DNA from: Carallia brachiata
Taxonomy: Eukaryota; Streptophyta; Magnoliopsida; Malpighiales; Rhizophoraceae
NCBI GenBank assembly: GCA_021464245.1
Contig: JADCRB010000007.1
Span: 1,860,532-1,924,531 of the forward strand
DNA length: 64,000 nucleotides
Direction: 5' to 3'
Below, one piece after another: positions 22,890 through 34,906 of the stretch. The position numbers were made by a program, and so were the translations under genes. The notes below the pieces were generated by a model. The model was given only the letters and a program-made list of their open reading frames with translations. It had not been told where the DNA came from and did not search any database. How positions within the stretch are numbered: position 1 is the stretch's first letter; the number at the start of each line of letters is the position of its first letter.

Positions 22890-23735
22890 ATGGCTTCAAA
22901 CAGAATCTGCACGGGCCTAATCCTAGCCCTTGTGGCTATGTTATGTGGAGGAGCCGTGGCTCAGTCAGGCTGCACTAACGCGCTCACGAGCTTGGCTCCA
23001 TGCTTAAACTATATAACAGGAAACTCAACGAACCCATCATCTTCATGCTGCTCGCAGCTAGCGAATGTTGTCCAAGCGTCACCACAATGCCTTTGCTCAG
23101 TGTTCAACAGTGGTGGCTTCACCCTGGGCATCCCCATTAACCAAACTCTTGCTCTGTCACTCCCTGGTGCTTGTACAGTCCAAACTCCACCAGTTAGCCA
23201 GTGTAAAGGTAAGCCTCATTTTTAGCTCGCACTTGTTATGCTCGAAATTCAAGGGGATGCAATATACATTCATGTTAACATTGACTTTACTGTATTCTAA
23301 TTGCTAAAACAGCTGCCAATGCCCCCACAACTTCAGTAGCTCCACCAGTAAGTTCACCTACAAGCTCTCCATCACTCGAACCTACAGTCATTCCACCTGC
23401 ATCAGAAGTTCCTTCTGCTTCAGGTAGTTAAAGATTTTTTTTTTTTTTTTTTTTTGTGTGGATATTCTTCATATATTCATTAGATTTCAATACATTTCAA
23501 TTTCTTTCTTCTGCAATGACACAGGACTTCCTACTGATCATCCATTCATAGTCAGTTCTGTCTCATTAAGAATGGATTTTTGACCTTTAATTATTTGATA
23601 TATGCAGGAACTGGATCTAAATCAGTGCCATCAACAAGTGGAACATCAGATGGAAATGTCATCAAAGCACCCATTCATTTCATGCTCCTCCTTCTCTTTG
23701 TTGCATGGTGTGGTTCGGCCGCCAACAAATTTTGA
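22890..23735 (+). CDS. GPI-anchored non-specific lipid transfer protein (xylogen-like LTPG)
   Basis: Three exons, 22890-23208, 23313-23423 and 23608-23735, all with GT-AG borders, sum to 558 nt (185 aa). Exon 1 holds a signal peptide ending near AVAQ (residue 25) and the 8-cysteine lipid transfer domain (SGC, APC, SSSCC, QCLC, GAC, SQC). Exon 2 is a Ser/Pro/Thr-rich linker likely to carry O-glycans. Exon 3 ends in a hydrophobic GPI-attachment signal (FMLLLLFVAWCG). An upstream in-frame ATG at 22707 is unlikely to be used because the signal peptide begins at 22890. The gene is close in sequence and structure to the next gene, 1.1 kb downstream, so they are tandem duplicates. Expected site: cell surface and wall. 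Ligand unknown. Confidence 0.9.
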
Positions 23736-24729
23736 GTCCAAATCTGTTGTGTCTTGTTGCAGGATTGATTATGATTCTTTTAATTTGTTTATGTATTAAG
23801 CTGTCAACGATGGAATTTGTTATCATTTCTAGGAGTGTGACTGTAATCTTGTTTGGTTTAACGGAGAATGAATAAAAGTAGTCACGGTTCCCTGTTAGTC
23901 CCTTTGCGGCAAAATCAATTTCCAACTCATCAACCACTTTTCCTTCTTGTAAAAGAAAATTTTTAAATCGGGAAGATGTATGAACTAAATGAAAGAAATT
24001 GGGATTTGACATGTTCAGTTTCCGCAGAACAGAAGGTTCCAAAACCATTCGCATCAATGAATCCAGAAAATTTTGTCAGTGGCTTACTCATGAAGCAACA
24101 ATTTCACGTAAGATTAAAATCCTATAAATGGTTTCGAGCCACCGGTGCTGATTGTCTCATGCTGAGCTAAGCCTGGAGACTTTTACTAGCTAAGCTAGCT
24201 GACACACACCCTAAACAAGGTTTTGAAGATAATGATTTTATGATATAGAATTGGAAACAGGTGGCTCCTCTGTCAAAGTGGACGTTAACAAAGCGCCTTG
24301 ATTCCCCAGATGCTGGATCGAACATTGACCTGCGAAATGTGTTGTATTACAATGAATCGGCTAGATGACTTATAATTGTATTACCTTCCTCAGACAACGT
24401 TAAGTGTGTTGGTTAATTAAGACCAAAAAACTAGTTATTTAGCAGTACGTCACAGATTTACCTAGCTTTGACGAGTTCTTAACGAAAAAGCTAACATATA
24501 GTTGGTCTCCCAATTAAATTATTCATCAATATCTCTGTTGCGATTGAAGTAATTATTGTTCAAGCAACCAGTTAGAACACAGATATTTTTATAACCTGAT
24601 CTTTTGAACTTACCATTAAAATAGCATGAATTGTTGAGGTTCCTGCAGCAGTTCTACCAAATAACCTCAACTACTACAAGTTGGTCATCCATATGTAACT
24701 AATAGTTTCTATCCCACGTCAGCTTCAAC

Positions 24730-24736
24730 TATAAAT
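24730..24736 (+). promoter_or_regulatory. TATA box of the third LTPG gene
   Basis: TATAAAT about 125 bp upstream of the ATG at 24855, with the CACTCC and CACGATG context common around plant transcription starts. Confidence 0.5.
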
Positions 24737-24854
24737 CCCACTCCTGAGCTTCACGATGTACTCAATTCGAAAGCACAGAACATAGAATTGTTGTAGAGAG
24801 TTGTCATTCTCCCACAATTTCTGGCCTCGCAGCAATATCGTTCAGCGACTCACA

Positions 24855-25607
24855 ATGGCTTCCAAAGGCATCCAGTGTGCTCTATTCTTGGTCTTTGCCT
24901 TGGTGACTGTTCATGAAGCTGCAGCCCAATCTGGCTGCAGCACTGTCCTCATCAGCTTAGCACCATGCCTCAATTATGTCACAGGAAATTCCTCAACTCC
25001 CTCCTCGTCTTGCTGCTCACAGCTTGCCTCCGTTGTTCAATCCCAGCCACAGTGCCTCTGCACTTTGGTTAATGCTGGGGGCTCAGCTCTGGGCCTCAAC
25101 ATTAACCAAACCCTTGCACTGTCACTTCCTCAAGCCTGTAATGTTCAAACACCACCAGTTAGCCAATGCAATGGTATCCTCTCCTCACAATCAATTGCAT
25201 TTCTTGGTCATTAACAAGTAGATTAAAAATATCAATAGGATTGTTACTTGACGTAATTTTTTTCTTTCAGCTGTTGATGCTCCTGCAGCTTCACCAACAA
25301 GTTCTTCCGTTAGTCCTCCAACAGATTCTTCCAGCGAGAAACCTGCAGCCACACCATCACAGACCCCTGCAGGTAAGAGATCAATGATAATAGGAAATAT
25401 CGTTGACCAGCCATGTATCTTGATTAAAAATATGTCTATAATGTTGTTTTCCTAACATTTGTGCTTTTGATGAGTGAAGGAACTGGATCCAAGGCTGTCC
25501 CAACTGGAACTGGCACATCGGACGCAAGCACTGGCAGAATGCAACTTTATCTCACAGTATTCCTAATTGCCGTTGCCTCATGCGCCTCCGGCGTCTTCAG
25601 ATTTTGA
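24855..25607 (+). CDS. GPI-anchored non-specific lipid transfer protein (xylogen-like LTPG), tandem paralogue
   Basis: Exons 24855-25173, 25271-25372 and 25480-25607 sum to 549 nt (182 aa). Signal peptide 1-25 (ends EAAAQ), an 8-cysteine domain with SGC, APC, SSSCC, QCLC, QAC and SQC, a Ser/Pro/Thr-rich linker (exon 2), and a GPI tail (LTVFLIAVASCASG). Exon phases and the exon 1 and 3 lengths (319 and 128 nt) equal those of the gene at 22890, which supports tandem duplication. The longer ORF beginning at 24801 adds only 5' leader. Function by family: extracellular lipid binding at the plasma membrane and wall. Confidence 0.92.
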
Positions 25608-27728
25608 GCTGCTTGTGAAGATACCGGGTTTCCATGGACGTGTAATAACGTGGAGTTTGCATTGCTTTGATTGTATTCATTTGGTGATTATGCTTTACTT
25701 TCATTGTATCATTCGGTGATTGTATCATGATATTGTTTGTGATTGAATAATTTGGTGATTATTGGGTGAATGAGAAGCTACTCTTTCACGTCTCCATAAG
25801 AGCGAGTCGCAGAGTGAACATCCATTGTTAGCTTGCAGAAAGTGACAGGACTGAAGAAAGCTACCTCCAATGGAAAAAAAAATTAGGAACAAAATGCAAA
25901 CATGGTCATTTTGAAGAACTGATAATCAGCAATAAGAAATCAAAATTAGGGAAAACAAAGGAAAAGGGCAGATTTTTCTAATCAAGTCTCAAACTTGTAG
26001 ATTTTTCTAATAAAGTGCAGAACTTTAACAGGGTCATCTCAAGTGATCATTGATTCACTGAAACTGACCCAATAATCATCTCCAAACAAATATAGTGTAG
26101 CTGTTATCGCTTGATTTGCATATTTAAACAATATATCAACTTGAGTTGAGGCCATTTACGGTCAATCAAGACAAGATTATGGGAAAAATTAGAAAAATCT
26201 GTGTGTAGACACCAAATTGAAGGCCAAAGTTATCCCATCGCCATCTTCGCAGCCCCCCCACATGACGCTTGATTTCACTTGCTGATTAAAATGTCTCAAC
26301 ACCATTCACCAAGTAATGACTCAATCTCCTTCTATGGACCCCCCTGAAAGTGACAAGGTACCAAACAGCTTTCTTTTTTCCAATGTTAGACTATTAATTC
26401 AACTGGTAGTAGAGATGATTATATATATATATATTTTTTTTTATGACATTGCAACTCACTGCGTCAACTAGCCACGCGTGCCATGTTAGATGCGGTAAGC
26501 ACTCCATGTTTATTTGCATAGACAGCGGTATAATGCTAGATCTTTGTTATGTATCTAGTAGACAAACGAAAAGTGCACGAAATCCTTTAGTTTCGCTTCA
26601 TTTTAGGACGTCATCAGCCCTTGATCTAGACTTGGTGCATAACCTTTTGATTGAGCAACAAGAGAGAGGCATGCACGTTAAATTTTTTTTCGTTTTCAGT
26701 AAAATTAGAGGCCAGAGGCCCCACACAGAAAAAGGATTCGATGTCCCTCAATTTTAAAAGAAGGAAAAAAGCAGGGGCCACCATCCTCTCAAAATAAGGA
26801 GGTCTAACTTTTTTTATTGGACTGCATCTCAGTAGTCGAACCTTAGTTTTTTACTTTGTGCATGAGAAACACATATGCCTTGATTATATTTTTATTGTCC
26901 CTAAGATGAGTTGCTGGCCAACAAATCTGCTATGAAGAAGAAAAAAATGCTGAAAGAAATTTTCCGCCTGCCACTCTTTTCTCCACAATCTTTCCCTTTG
27001 TAAACCACAGCCAATCAGCCGAATTTGTATTTAAACTCGTTTTTTTAAATTAATATAATTCACTCATAATTTTACACCATATAATAAGTAAAATCTATTT
27101 AAATAACAAATTAAATTATAAATTAATTTTACTAATAAAAAAAAAATAATAATAATAAGTATATACATTCCCGCATACAACAGAAAATATGGTAACAACG
27201 ATTGTGCCTTCAGCTGGGCAAGCAAACTGGAACCGGGTGGAGCAGCCAGGCTAGTTGGACAGGTAGCCCGGTGAACCGGCCATTGGACTGGGCCGGGTTG
27301 CTAAAAAAACCTAGCTGGGCAAGCAAACCAGAAAATCCGGTTGACCTACCAGGGTTTTATAGACCCGCTGACCCATAGAACCGGATTAAACCGGTTTTGG
27401 CCCAAAGCGGGGAGTGTGAGTTGAGCTGTCTAAAACTCCACTTCGCAATTCCGATTCCTGAGCTAAATCCGTTCCACAGCCTTTGGTTTTCAGAAAATCG
27501 ATCAATCGTCTGCATCCATTCACGATTCAATGCCAAACTTCGATTCCCTTCACGATTTGGTTCTTCAAATTTGGTTCTCTCTGTTTGCGATGTGATTCTC
27601 TTCAAATCAAAGCAAAGTTAGGTGTTCTACAACTCATACCCTAACTTTTAAATTCACCTTTTTTTTTTATAATTTTTATATCTTCCTGGTTCTCTTTTTT
27701 AATTTTTATTTTTTTTAGTTTATGTTTC
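25608..27728. other. Intergenic region, no gene seen
   Basis: The first part is the 3' flank of the LTPG gene. The rest is AT-rich spacer with an (AT)n run near 26420. From about 27210 to 27400 there are CCGG-rich repeats (GGTTGACC, AACCGG motifs) and a direct repeat of AGCTGGGCAAGCAAAC (about 27215 and 27313), considered with the IDD fragment. Confidence 0.4.
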
Positions 27729-28822
27729 TTGGGTGGAAGGAGATTCGACTTTGATTCACACAATTTTCCCTTCTTTCGCACTCTTTCTTCTTTTCAAGAA
27801 ATACTGGATAGGAAATCCAACAGATTCAAGAAGACTTTCGAGGTTCAAGCTCGGCACTCTGGTGGTAAGGGCACTACCACGTCCCAGCAGCAGCAACAGC
27901 TGTTTAAGAAGAAAAGGAACCTACAGGGAAACCTAGGCAAGTCAACAAAAATCGTTGCATTAATGATTTTTAAAAATCGTACACAAGACCGATGCAAAAA
28001 TATCGAAAAAATTTGTACAAATGAGAAAATTACACAGTTCTAATTGCCTACAAGTTATATGGTCCAAGCGACCATTCACAAACTGTGCACAAACTGTGCA
28101 CAAAGACCGCGCGCGCACACACTCACACACATCATGTTTGTGATTTTTCTCATTATTTGCTACCTCCGTCTTAGGGACAAACTAAGAAAGAACATGTTTC
28201 ATTTTGACAGCATCTTAAATAGTATGTTACAAAATTACAGGAACCATGCCCAGCTACATTATTAATGAATCTGCATAATCATATCATGTATAATCGAGTT
28301 AGTTTGATAGCCAAAGATCGAATTTTTTTGTGTCAGCTTCATCTTTATCAGGAATAATTAATTTGCCTTTCCTTGAGGGTTGGTTTCTGGGGCATCTGTT
28401 GGGAAGAATAGTTTGTGATAAATTGAAAGTTTCGACTTTTGCCATTAAGATTATAATTAGTAATCGTTGGGACTATTAGCTTGATTCCCCCTTTTTATGA
28501 CCTTCAATTGACTTTTTTTTCTGTTACTTCTTTTTACTTCACATGGAATGATAATGGAAACAACAATCATAGTTTTCTTTATTGCGTTAACTATAATTGT
28601 TAAGGTATCTCATGCTTTCTCTCAAGGAATTTCACAATAATATATAGCTAATACCCGTTTCTAACATTGAGCCGATCCTAATGCTGAAATTGTTGCTTTG
28701 TCGCCAATGACGCTTGCGGCAACAAACCGTTTTATGCGTGTGAGATATGCAACAAAGGTTTTCAAAGGGACCAAAACCTGCAATTGCATAAGAGGGGCCA
28801 TGATAGTGGTCCTAGTTTTTGA
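27729..28822 (+). pseudogene. INDETERMINATE DOMAIN (IDD) C2H2 zinc-finger gene fragment, broken
   Basis: Exon 1 (27729-27936) ends with the IDD N-terminal basic signature GTTTSQQQQQLFKKKRNL. A second exon starts at 28672 with DPNAEIVALSP, then TLAATNRF and CEICNKGFQRDQNLQLH, the family hallmark leading into the first zinc finger. The intron would be GC-AG (AG|GCAAGT donor, 27937-27938). A 2-nt insertion at about 28737 shifts the frame between NRF and CEIC, and a TGA at 28820 ends the second frame after RGHD where IDD proteins continue to further fingers. Most of a normal IDD protein (several fingers and a long C-terminus) is missing, so this is a decayed partial copy, possibly carried by a transposon. 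Real IDD factors are nuclear regulators of development and metabolism. Confidence 0.8.
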
Positions 28823-29196
28823 ATAGATAGTTATTCTAGTAGATCAGCTGCTCATGTTGATCTTATCGCAGTTACTGCCTTTTGGTGTATTGTTTTGGAT
28901 ATATGAAACTGAGGTCTAGCTGCTTTGGGTTGTTGGATAGCTAGTACTTTCCAATCTAGTGACTGTTGTTTTTGGATGTATAGGAATTTTGCTGCTTGAG
29001 CTACTGATTTTTGGGCAGATCTTTACTTGCTGTCACGTTTAACAAGAAAAATTACTCTTGACAGTGACCCGGCCAGGTCAACCATTAATTTACTGGTTGA
29101 ATCAGTAATTCGGTCCTTTGTCTAAGTCGATGTTTAGGTCGGTTTAATAACTATGCTGTGTAATAATGCTGCCATTAATTTTTGGGAAAAAATTAG

Positions 29197-29410
29197 GCTG
29201 CCAGAATCGGGTATCTGCCCGAATATTTTTTTGTGCAACAAGACAGTGATTTTGTGCAACCAGACTGATATTTTATGCAACAAAAAAAATCTTTATTTTT
29301 CTGTATTTTTTTTGTTGCACAAAATAGCAGTCTTGTTGCACAAAATTATTGCCTTGTTGCACAAAAAAATATTCGGACAGATGCCCAATTCTGAAGATGT
29401 AATGACACTC
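29197..29410. mobile_element. MITE with long inverted repeats, TTGTGCAACAAGAC family, copy 1
   Basis: Two arms of about 85 bp are highly complementary: CAGAATCGGGTATCTGCCCG on the left and, inverted, CAGAATTGGGCATCTGTCCG on the right, both followed by AATATTTTTTTGTGCAACAAG and two more spaced GTGCAAC repeats. The right terminus reads TAATGACACTC. The outer left end is shortened compared with the copy at 43300-43483. No ORF of its own. Confidence 0.75.
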
Positions 29411-30891
29411 TAATTTTTGATGGAAGGGACCTCTAGAAGGATGGAAATTAGTCTTGCTTTATTAGCCACTATGCTGGTGCCATGAATTTATTCCCTTATT
29501 TTTTTACTCCCCTTTTTACCTCTTTTACGTAACTCAAACCCTACCTGAGCTTCCAATGTTTGAAAGAGGCGACCCAGCAAATTACTATAATCTCTCTTTT
29601 TTCTTCGCCGAAGCTAGTGACTGCTGGAACAAGAAAAACGCTTAGATTGAAATATAAAACAATTGGTTTAAATTGTGTAATAATGTTATTTTTTTTTAAT
29701 GTAAAATTTACCCTCACAATAATGCATTTAGGTTATGACAAATTTTTCTCAAGATAAAATAAAATACACTTAATTACAATTCATATTATTAAAATAAATA
29801 TTGTAATGTTTCAAAATTACTCTTAAATTATTCATATTTTTTTTTTCTCTTTTTTGTTATCTATACGAATGACTACAAGGCATATTTATAAAAAGAATCA
29901 AATTTGATAGCTAGATGTGAGAATGAAACAGGGTTCACGTGGAAAAAGAGAAATAAAGATAGAGGAGCGGTGGAACCCAACCTGCTCTGGGTCCGACTAA
30001 TTTTTTATTTTATTTGAAAATTTGATATTATGTTTATAATAATTATATTTAATGTATAACAGAATTAAATATGAATTAAAATAGATATATAACAGATTTT
30101 TTACGTATAATGATTAAAGTTAACCTGTAAGAAACCTAACTTTGGTATATAATATACATTTAAAAAAAAAAAAATGAAAGTACTACAACTGCTTCAACAA
30201 ATGAAATACCCAATGAGTATCAAAGCTCCAAGAAAATAACTTGCTAGTTGCCAATAAAAGCTTATTCAGTTGGTAAGGTCTTTATTTTTTATTTGAAAGA
30301 TTAGAAATTTGAATTATATTGACGGTCTTTTGTAATAAGTAAAATGTAAATTCAATATAAGTACCTTTCTGTGATTTTGGATTGGACTGTCGCCTCCCTT
30401 CACCTAATTTTTTTCATGACCAAGGAAACAAATAATAACTGGCTAGTTAATTGAGAAAAAAAAGGGTATCTGGTAGACCCAATAAACATAATTTTTTTAA
30501 TTTATCACTTTATTAATAATAGATATCTATCTATAATTATCAATTAAATCAGGGATGCCATTATTTATATGTTAAGAAACTCCGGCAGTTACTGACATAA
30601 TTGATTAAAAAAAGAAGAAAAAATACATATTATTGGGATACCCACAAATTTCCAGCTGTAATACATTTAATGGAGAGAGCAGCACCAGAGTACACAGTTT
30701 GCCTTGTCGCTGAAAGTAGGTCGGTAGATGGAAACCCTACGAAGTTTACTTGTCCTCGGGCCTGCTCCTTTTACTCCTCTTCGTCGTGTCGTACGTTTCA
30801 ACCTTCCCCACGATTTGAGCACGCTACAATTTCTTTCATCAACCGAAATATTTTAACACATCTACAAATACGATTACTGTGCACTAAAGCA

Positions 30892-30893
<2 letters not shown>

Positions 30894-30937
<44 letters not shown>
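30894..30937 (+). repeat. (AT)n microsatellite
   Basis: Uninterrupted AT dinucleotide run of 44 bp. Confidence 0.95.
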
Positions 30938-30940
<3 letters not shown>

Positions 30941-31347
30941 TTATTACATGAGCATATAATTTTTCTTTACTGTATTTACACAATTTTTTTTATGCAACCA
31001 TAAACATTTTTTTGTGCAATTATAAAAAAAAAATATGAAATAATGAAAAAATGATAATACTTTTTATATCACTTTTTATCCATGTGGTTGAAAAAAATGC
31101 ATGTAGATATAATGAAAAAAATTATATATCCACCAAATTCTTCCCTATATATATATATATATATATAGACTTTTTCCTTTTTGAGTACCGTTGGGGGAAG
31201 AGGCCCTCAACCTTAACTAGGGGTGATGAGTCCCTTTCTCTCTCCTCCCATCTCCTCCCATGTTTTTCAAGTGGGGAGCCCTCTCATTTTTTTAACAGGG
31301 GTAGAGAGAGAGAGGATTTTTATGGTTGGGGTCTCTTATCTTTACCG

Positions 31348-31353
<6 letters not shown>

Positions 31354-31380
<27 letters not shown>
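31354..31380 (+). repeat. (GT)n microsatellite
   Basis: Uninterrupted GT dinucleotide run of about 27 bp. Confidence 0.95.
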
Positions 31381-32801
31381 GAAGAATTTGAGTTCTCAAA
31401 AGAGAGGAAGGTAAGGAAGAGATGGTTCCAACGCGTTATCTTATGAGACACACATGCATATACTACTTCATCTAGCAAAGCACCTCAACATTTCTTTTCA
31501 GTTTATTTTATCATTGCATGGGCCACGCGGTTTGAACACAATTATATGAGAGAGGATTATCATTCGCAATTGTGAAACAGCTGAACAACAAATCTACAGA
31601 TGGCATTGCTTATTGGCAAGGGCAAGGCCACAATTGACAACTTTAACATGTAATTTGGTGCTTGGCGCACCAAAAATGAAAACTTGGTAAATAACAATTT
31701 AACGAATCATTACACAAAAATTTAATAAAAAACTGGTTTTTTGTTTTTTTTTTAGAATCATAGAAAATTGTTATTCCCCACAAAAAGGCGCAAAATTCTT
31801 AAACGTCAATTTCTCCGCGTAGACTTTTATTTTTCAAATATCACATCAAATAGTTGTAAAAAAATATAATTATTCCAAGTAGTTTACTGGATCAAATATA
31901 TAATATTCCTCAGAAAACCAACAAACTTAGAGTCTTTTTTTTTTTTTTTGATTGAAAAGGTTGTGGAATATATTAAGAGGTAATATCCAAAGTTAACAAT
32001 TAAGATAGAGTCGTAGATGAATTACTAATTCAGTTTAAAAAACGAGTGCTCTCCTTAGATTATTGAGCCACCTAAACTTAGAATTCACTCATTGAAAGAT
32101 TTTATTATTTTATAGGTGTGCTCTCCCATATAAGCTTGTTGAATTTAAAATTCTATTTATGAAATACTTCCGTTAAAGACTAGTTGATGAGGAAAAAATT
32201 TTTTTTTTTTAATAATAAGAATTTTTCTGTACAAATTAAGTTTAAATAGTAACAAAATAATTACATTATATATATATAATATTTTTTAAAAATTTTAATC
32301 ATTTAATTTTTTATCTTATTTTATTGTTAATGTATTATTAACTAAATACTACTACTTAATATTTCTCTAACTTGTATTCGAATTTTCAGCGATTGGAGTT
32401 CAACCACGTGACAATAGAGTACCAACCAACTCTAGGGGATTTTTGGTTATTATTAACGAAATTGCCATCGAAAAAAACATGAAAGAGGAATATTCCCTCT
32501 GCGGCTGTCCCTATTCCATATAATAAAAATGGAGTAAAATTACATAATTATATTTACTTAACAACGCAATTCTGTCCAAAATATTTTTTTTTTTTTAAAT
32601 TTTAAAATAAATCACTTTATTATATTTTAAATCTAAATATTTTTCTGCATAATTTTTTTTAAAATTAAAGCACTAACTATACAGATTATTTATTTGTTTA
32701 TTTTATTTTTCCTTTTAACTCCCAAAAATGATGAAACAGTCGCACCCACAGATGCGCGCATCAACATTGTTTTTGCAACTTTAGCGTTTTCATACGCTCT
32801 G

Positions 32802-32804
<3 letters not shown>

Positions 32805-32835
<31 letters not shown>
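32805..32835 (+). repeat. (CT)n tract in the SKIP30 5' leader
   Basis: Pure CT run within the inferred first non-coding exon. Pyrimidine-rich tracts like this are common in plant 5' UTRs and near transcription starts. Confidence 0.85.
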
Positions 32836-32837
<2 letters not shown>

Positions 32838-32911
32838 AAGCAATCTTACGCTATTCTCTCTCTCTCTGGAAATCTAGACAGCAGACAGACCCAAATCTTG
32901 TTGGCCTTCAG

Positions 32912-34848
32912 GTAAAGCTTCAATTTCTCCGCGCCTTCCCTTTGCGAGTCATAACCAATAAAATTTCGTTCATTTGGCTGGTGGGTATCACAGAATTTGA
33001 CTGGCAATCGCGTAAAATTTGGACTTTTTTTGGATATTCCGAAAACCCATCAGTCTTTTCTGGTTATTTCGAAGTGGGTTTTGCGTTGGAAGAATAAAAA
33101 TTGCAGTTTTGGTTGCTTTTTGCCGTGCAGTGTTTGCTTTTCGGGCTGAATGTCGCGCATTCCTATTTAAATTTGGAGCAATTGGTCTTTTGATTTTTGT
33201 TTTTGTTCTGATTTTCCCGTTGCATGGATGCGATTGAATCGTAAAATTGTATATCAGTTTGATAATGTGTGTTTATGTGTCTGTGTGTTTGTGATGTGAC
33301 ACTTGATCGCTGCTATTTTGAATTAAGCTGGAATGATAAGATCAGTTTGGTTTTTGGGTCGATCATTTGAAATGCATTCTGATTTTTATGAAATGCAAAG
33401 CACTCTGATGATATTTCACGCGTTTTAACTGTTTTGCTGCTTGGATTTTGGGGGTTTTTTAAGTGAAATTTATGTGTTTATGGCTTAAGGGCTTGAGAAA
33501 TAATTTTTTATTATACATCGTAAAAATCGGTTCTTTGCATGTGAAAACGAGATAAGTGGTTTTGTCTGGTTGATTTTCACCTCAAACCATGCCTGTTATG
33601 TCAACTGTTTTGATAGTTCTTTGTGTCAGCTTTTCAAGGGGATTTCCGTAATATTTCTTACACTTAATTTCTGTGTGTGAATGAGTATGCTTTGAGTATT
33701 TACAGTCAATAGCGTCTCTGATCCAGATTCCAGATTGTTTTACACCAGGAGGTAAATGAACTGTTTGTTGAACTTTGGGCAGATAGCGAATATACAATTG
33801 AATGGGATTTACTGCTTGTACTGAGGAGAACTAAGTTGTCAAAATGCTACTTTAAAATTCAAAGATAGTATCATGCAAGCTGTATCTCTTGGTTACTAAG
33901 TAATTGCTTGTTTCAAGTTCATAGAATAATTAGAATTAAGTTTGAAATTATTCCAAAAGAAGTGGCAGAGCCGATGTTTATGGGTGTTCTGAATTCCCAG
34001 GTCTACATATGTCTGTCCTCATGCTTTGACATGTCGGTTGAGTGTGCTTTGACTTTTTCCCCTTTCTTCCATGTACGTGGTTCTCCGTGTTCTCCTTTTC
34101 CTTTTCAGAAAATGCTAATTTCCAAAAAATGCAGTTCATGTTTTCAAATAATAAACTAAATGTGATTATTGTGCGATCAAGTTGTGATAAATATCATAGT
34201 TTTTTTCATTATTATCATAAATTAAAATTCGCGGACCTGGTCAAGGGATCATAGATGTCCTGTTGGAAATCGATGAAGTTGGAGAAGTCTTTTATTTTCT
34301 TTGCATAAATACACAAACTACCACAGGCAAATTTCTCCTGCTGTTGCAATTGAACATTGCAGCACCATTTGACTGTGGAATGTGAAGATTGCACATCTGA
34401 TTGCTGTGAAAATGTGAGGACAATATGCATTAATGTTACCAGTTTGAACAATTGAAAAACATTGGTAGAAAAGAAAGTGTTGAAGAAGGGTTACATTGTC
34501 CAGTCGTTTCCCTTGTTAATGTTGTGACGCTTGTAGCTTTTGTGATTCACACTTTCAGTTATGGCTTCACTCAAAACAACTGATTGACAGATTTTCCATT
34601 CTGAGTTATAGAGGAGTTTGAATATATGTGGCAAACATAAAATAATTAATTGCTCTAAATAGTTGATCTTCTTTACGAAGAATATGTTATATGTACGAAA
34701 AACCATGTGACTTCTAATTTGCTAGGCACCGAATTGGTGCTAGAATTGCTTAGCTCAGTTTACTTGTAAGAAAGAAATCTCTGATATTTTAATTTCTGAG
34801 CTTTGAATCATTATCCTTACAATGATTTGCATACATTTATGGTATCAG
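32912..34848 (+). other. Probable 5' UTR intron of SKIP30 (1.94 kb)
   Basis: The donor TTCAG|GTAAAG at 32911/32912 and the acceptor GGTATCAG at 34848 bracket T-rich non-coding sequence between a CT-rich leader exon and the exon holding the SKIP30 ATG (34907). No coding segment lies in between. Inferred from splice-site quality and position. Confidence 0.55.
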
Positions 34849-34906
34849 GTAGCACTTGCCATTTTACCTTCGAGGATCATTGGAGACGGAAGAAACAGTG
34901 ATACAT

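Larger units (their letters stand above)
29411..32804. other. Intergenic region with microsatellites, no gene seen
   Basis: AT-rich spacer upstream of the SKIP30 leader. Contains (AT)n at 30894-30937 and 31146-31167, (GT)n at 31354-31380, and many poly-T runs. No recognisable coding segment. Confidence 0.4.
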
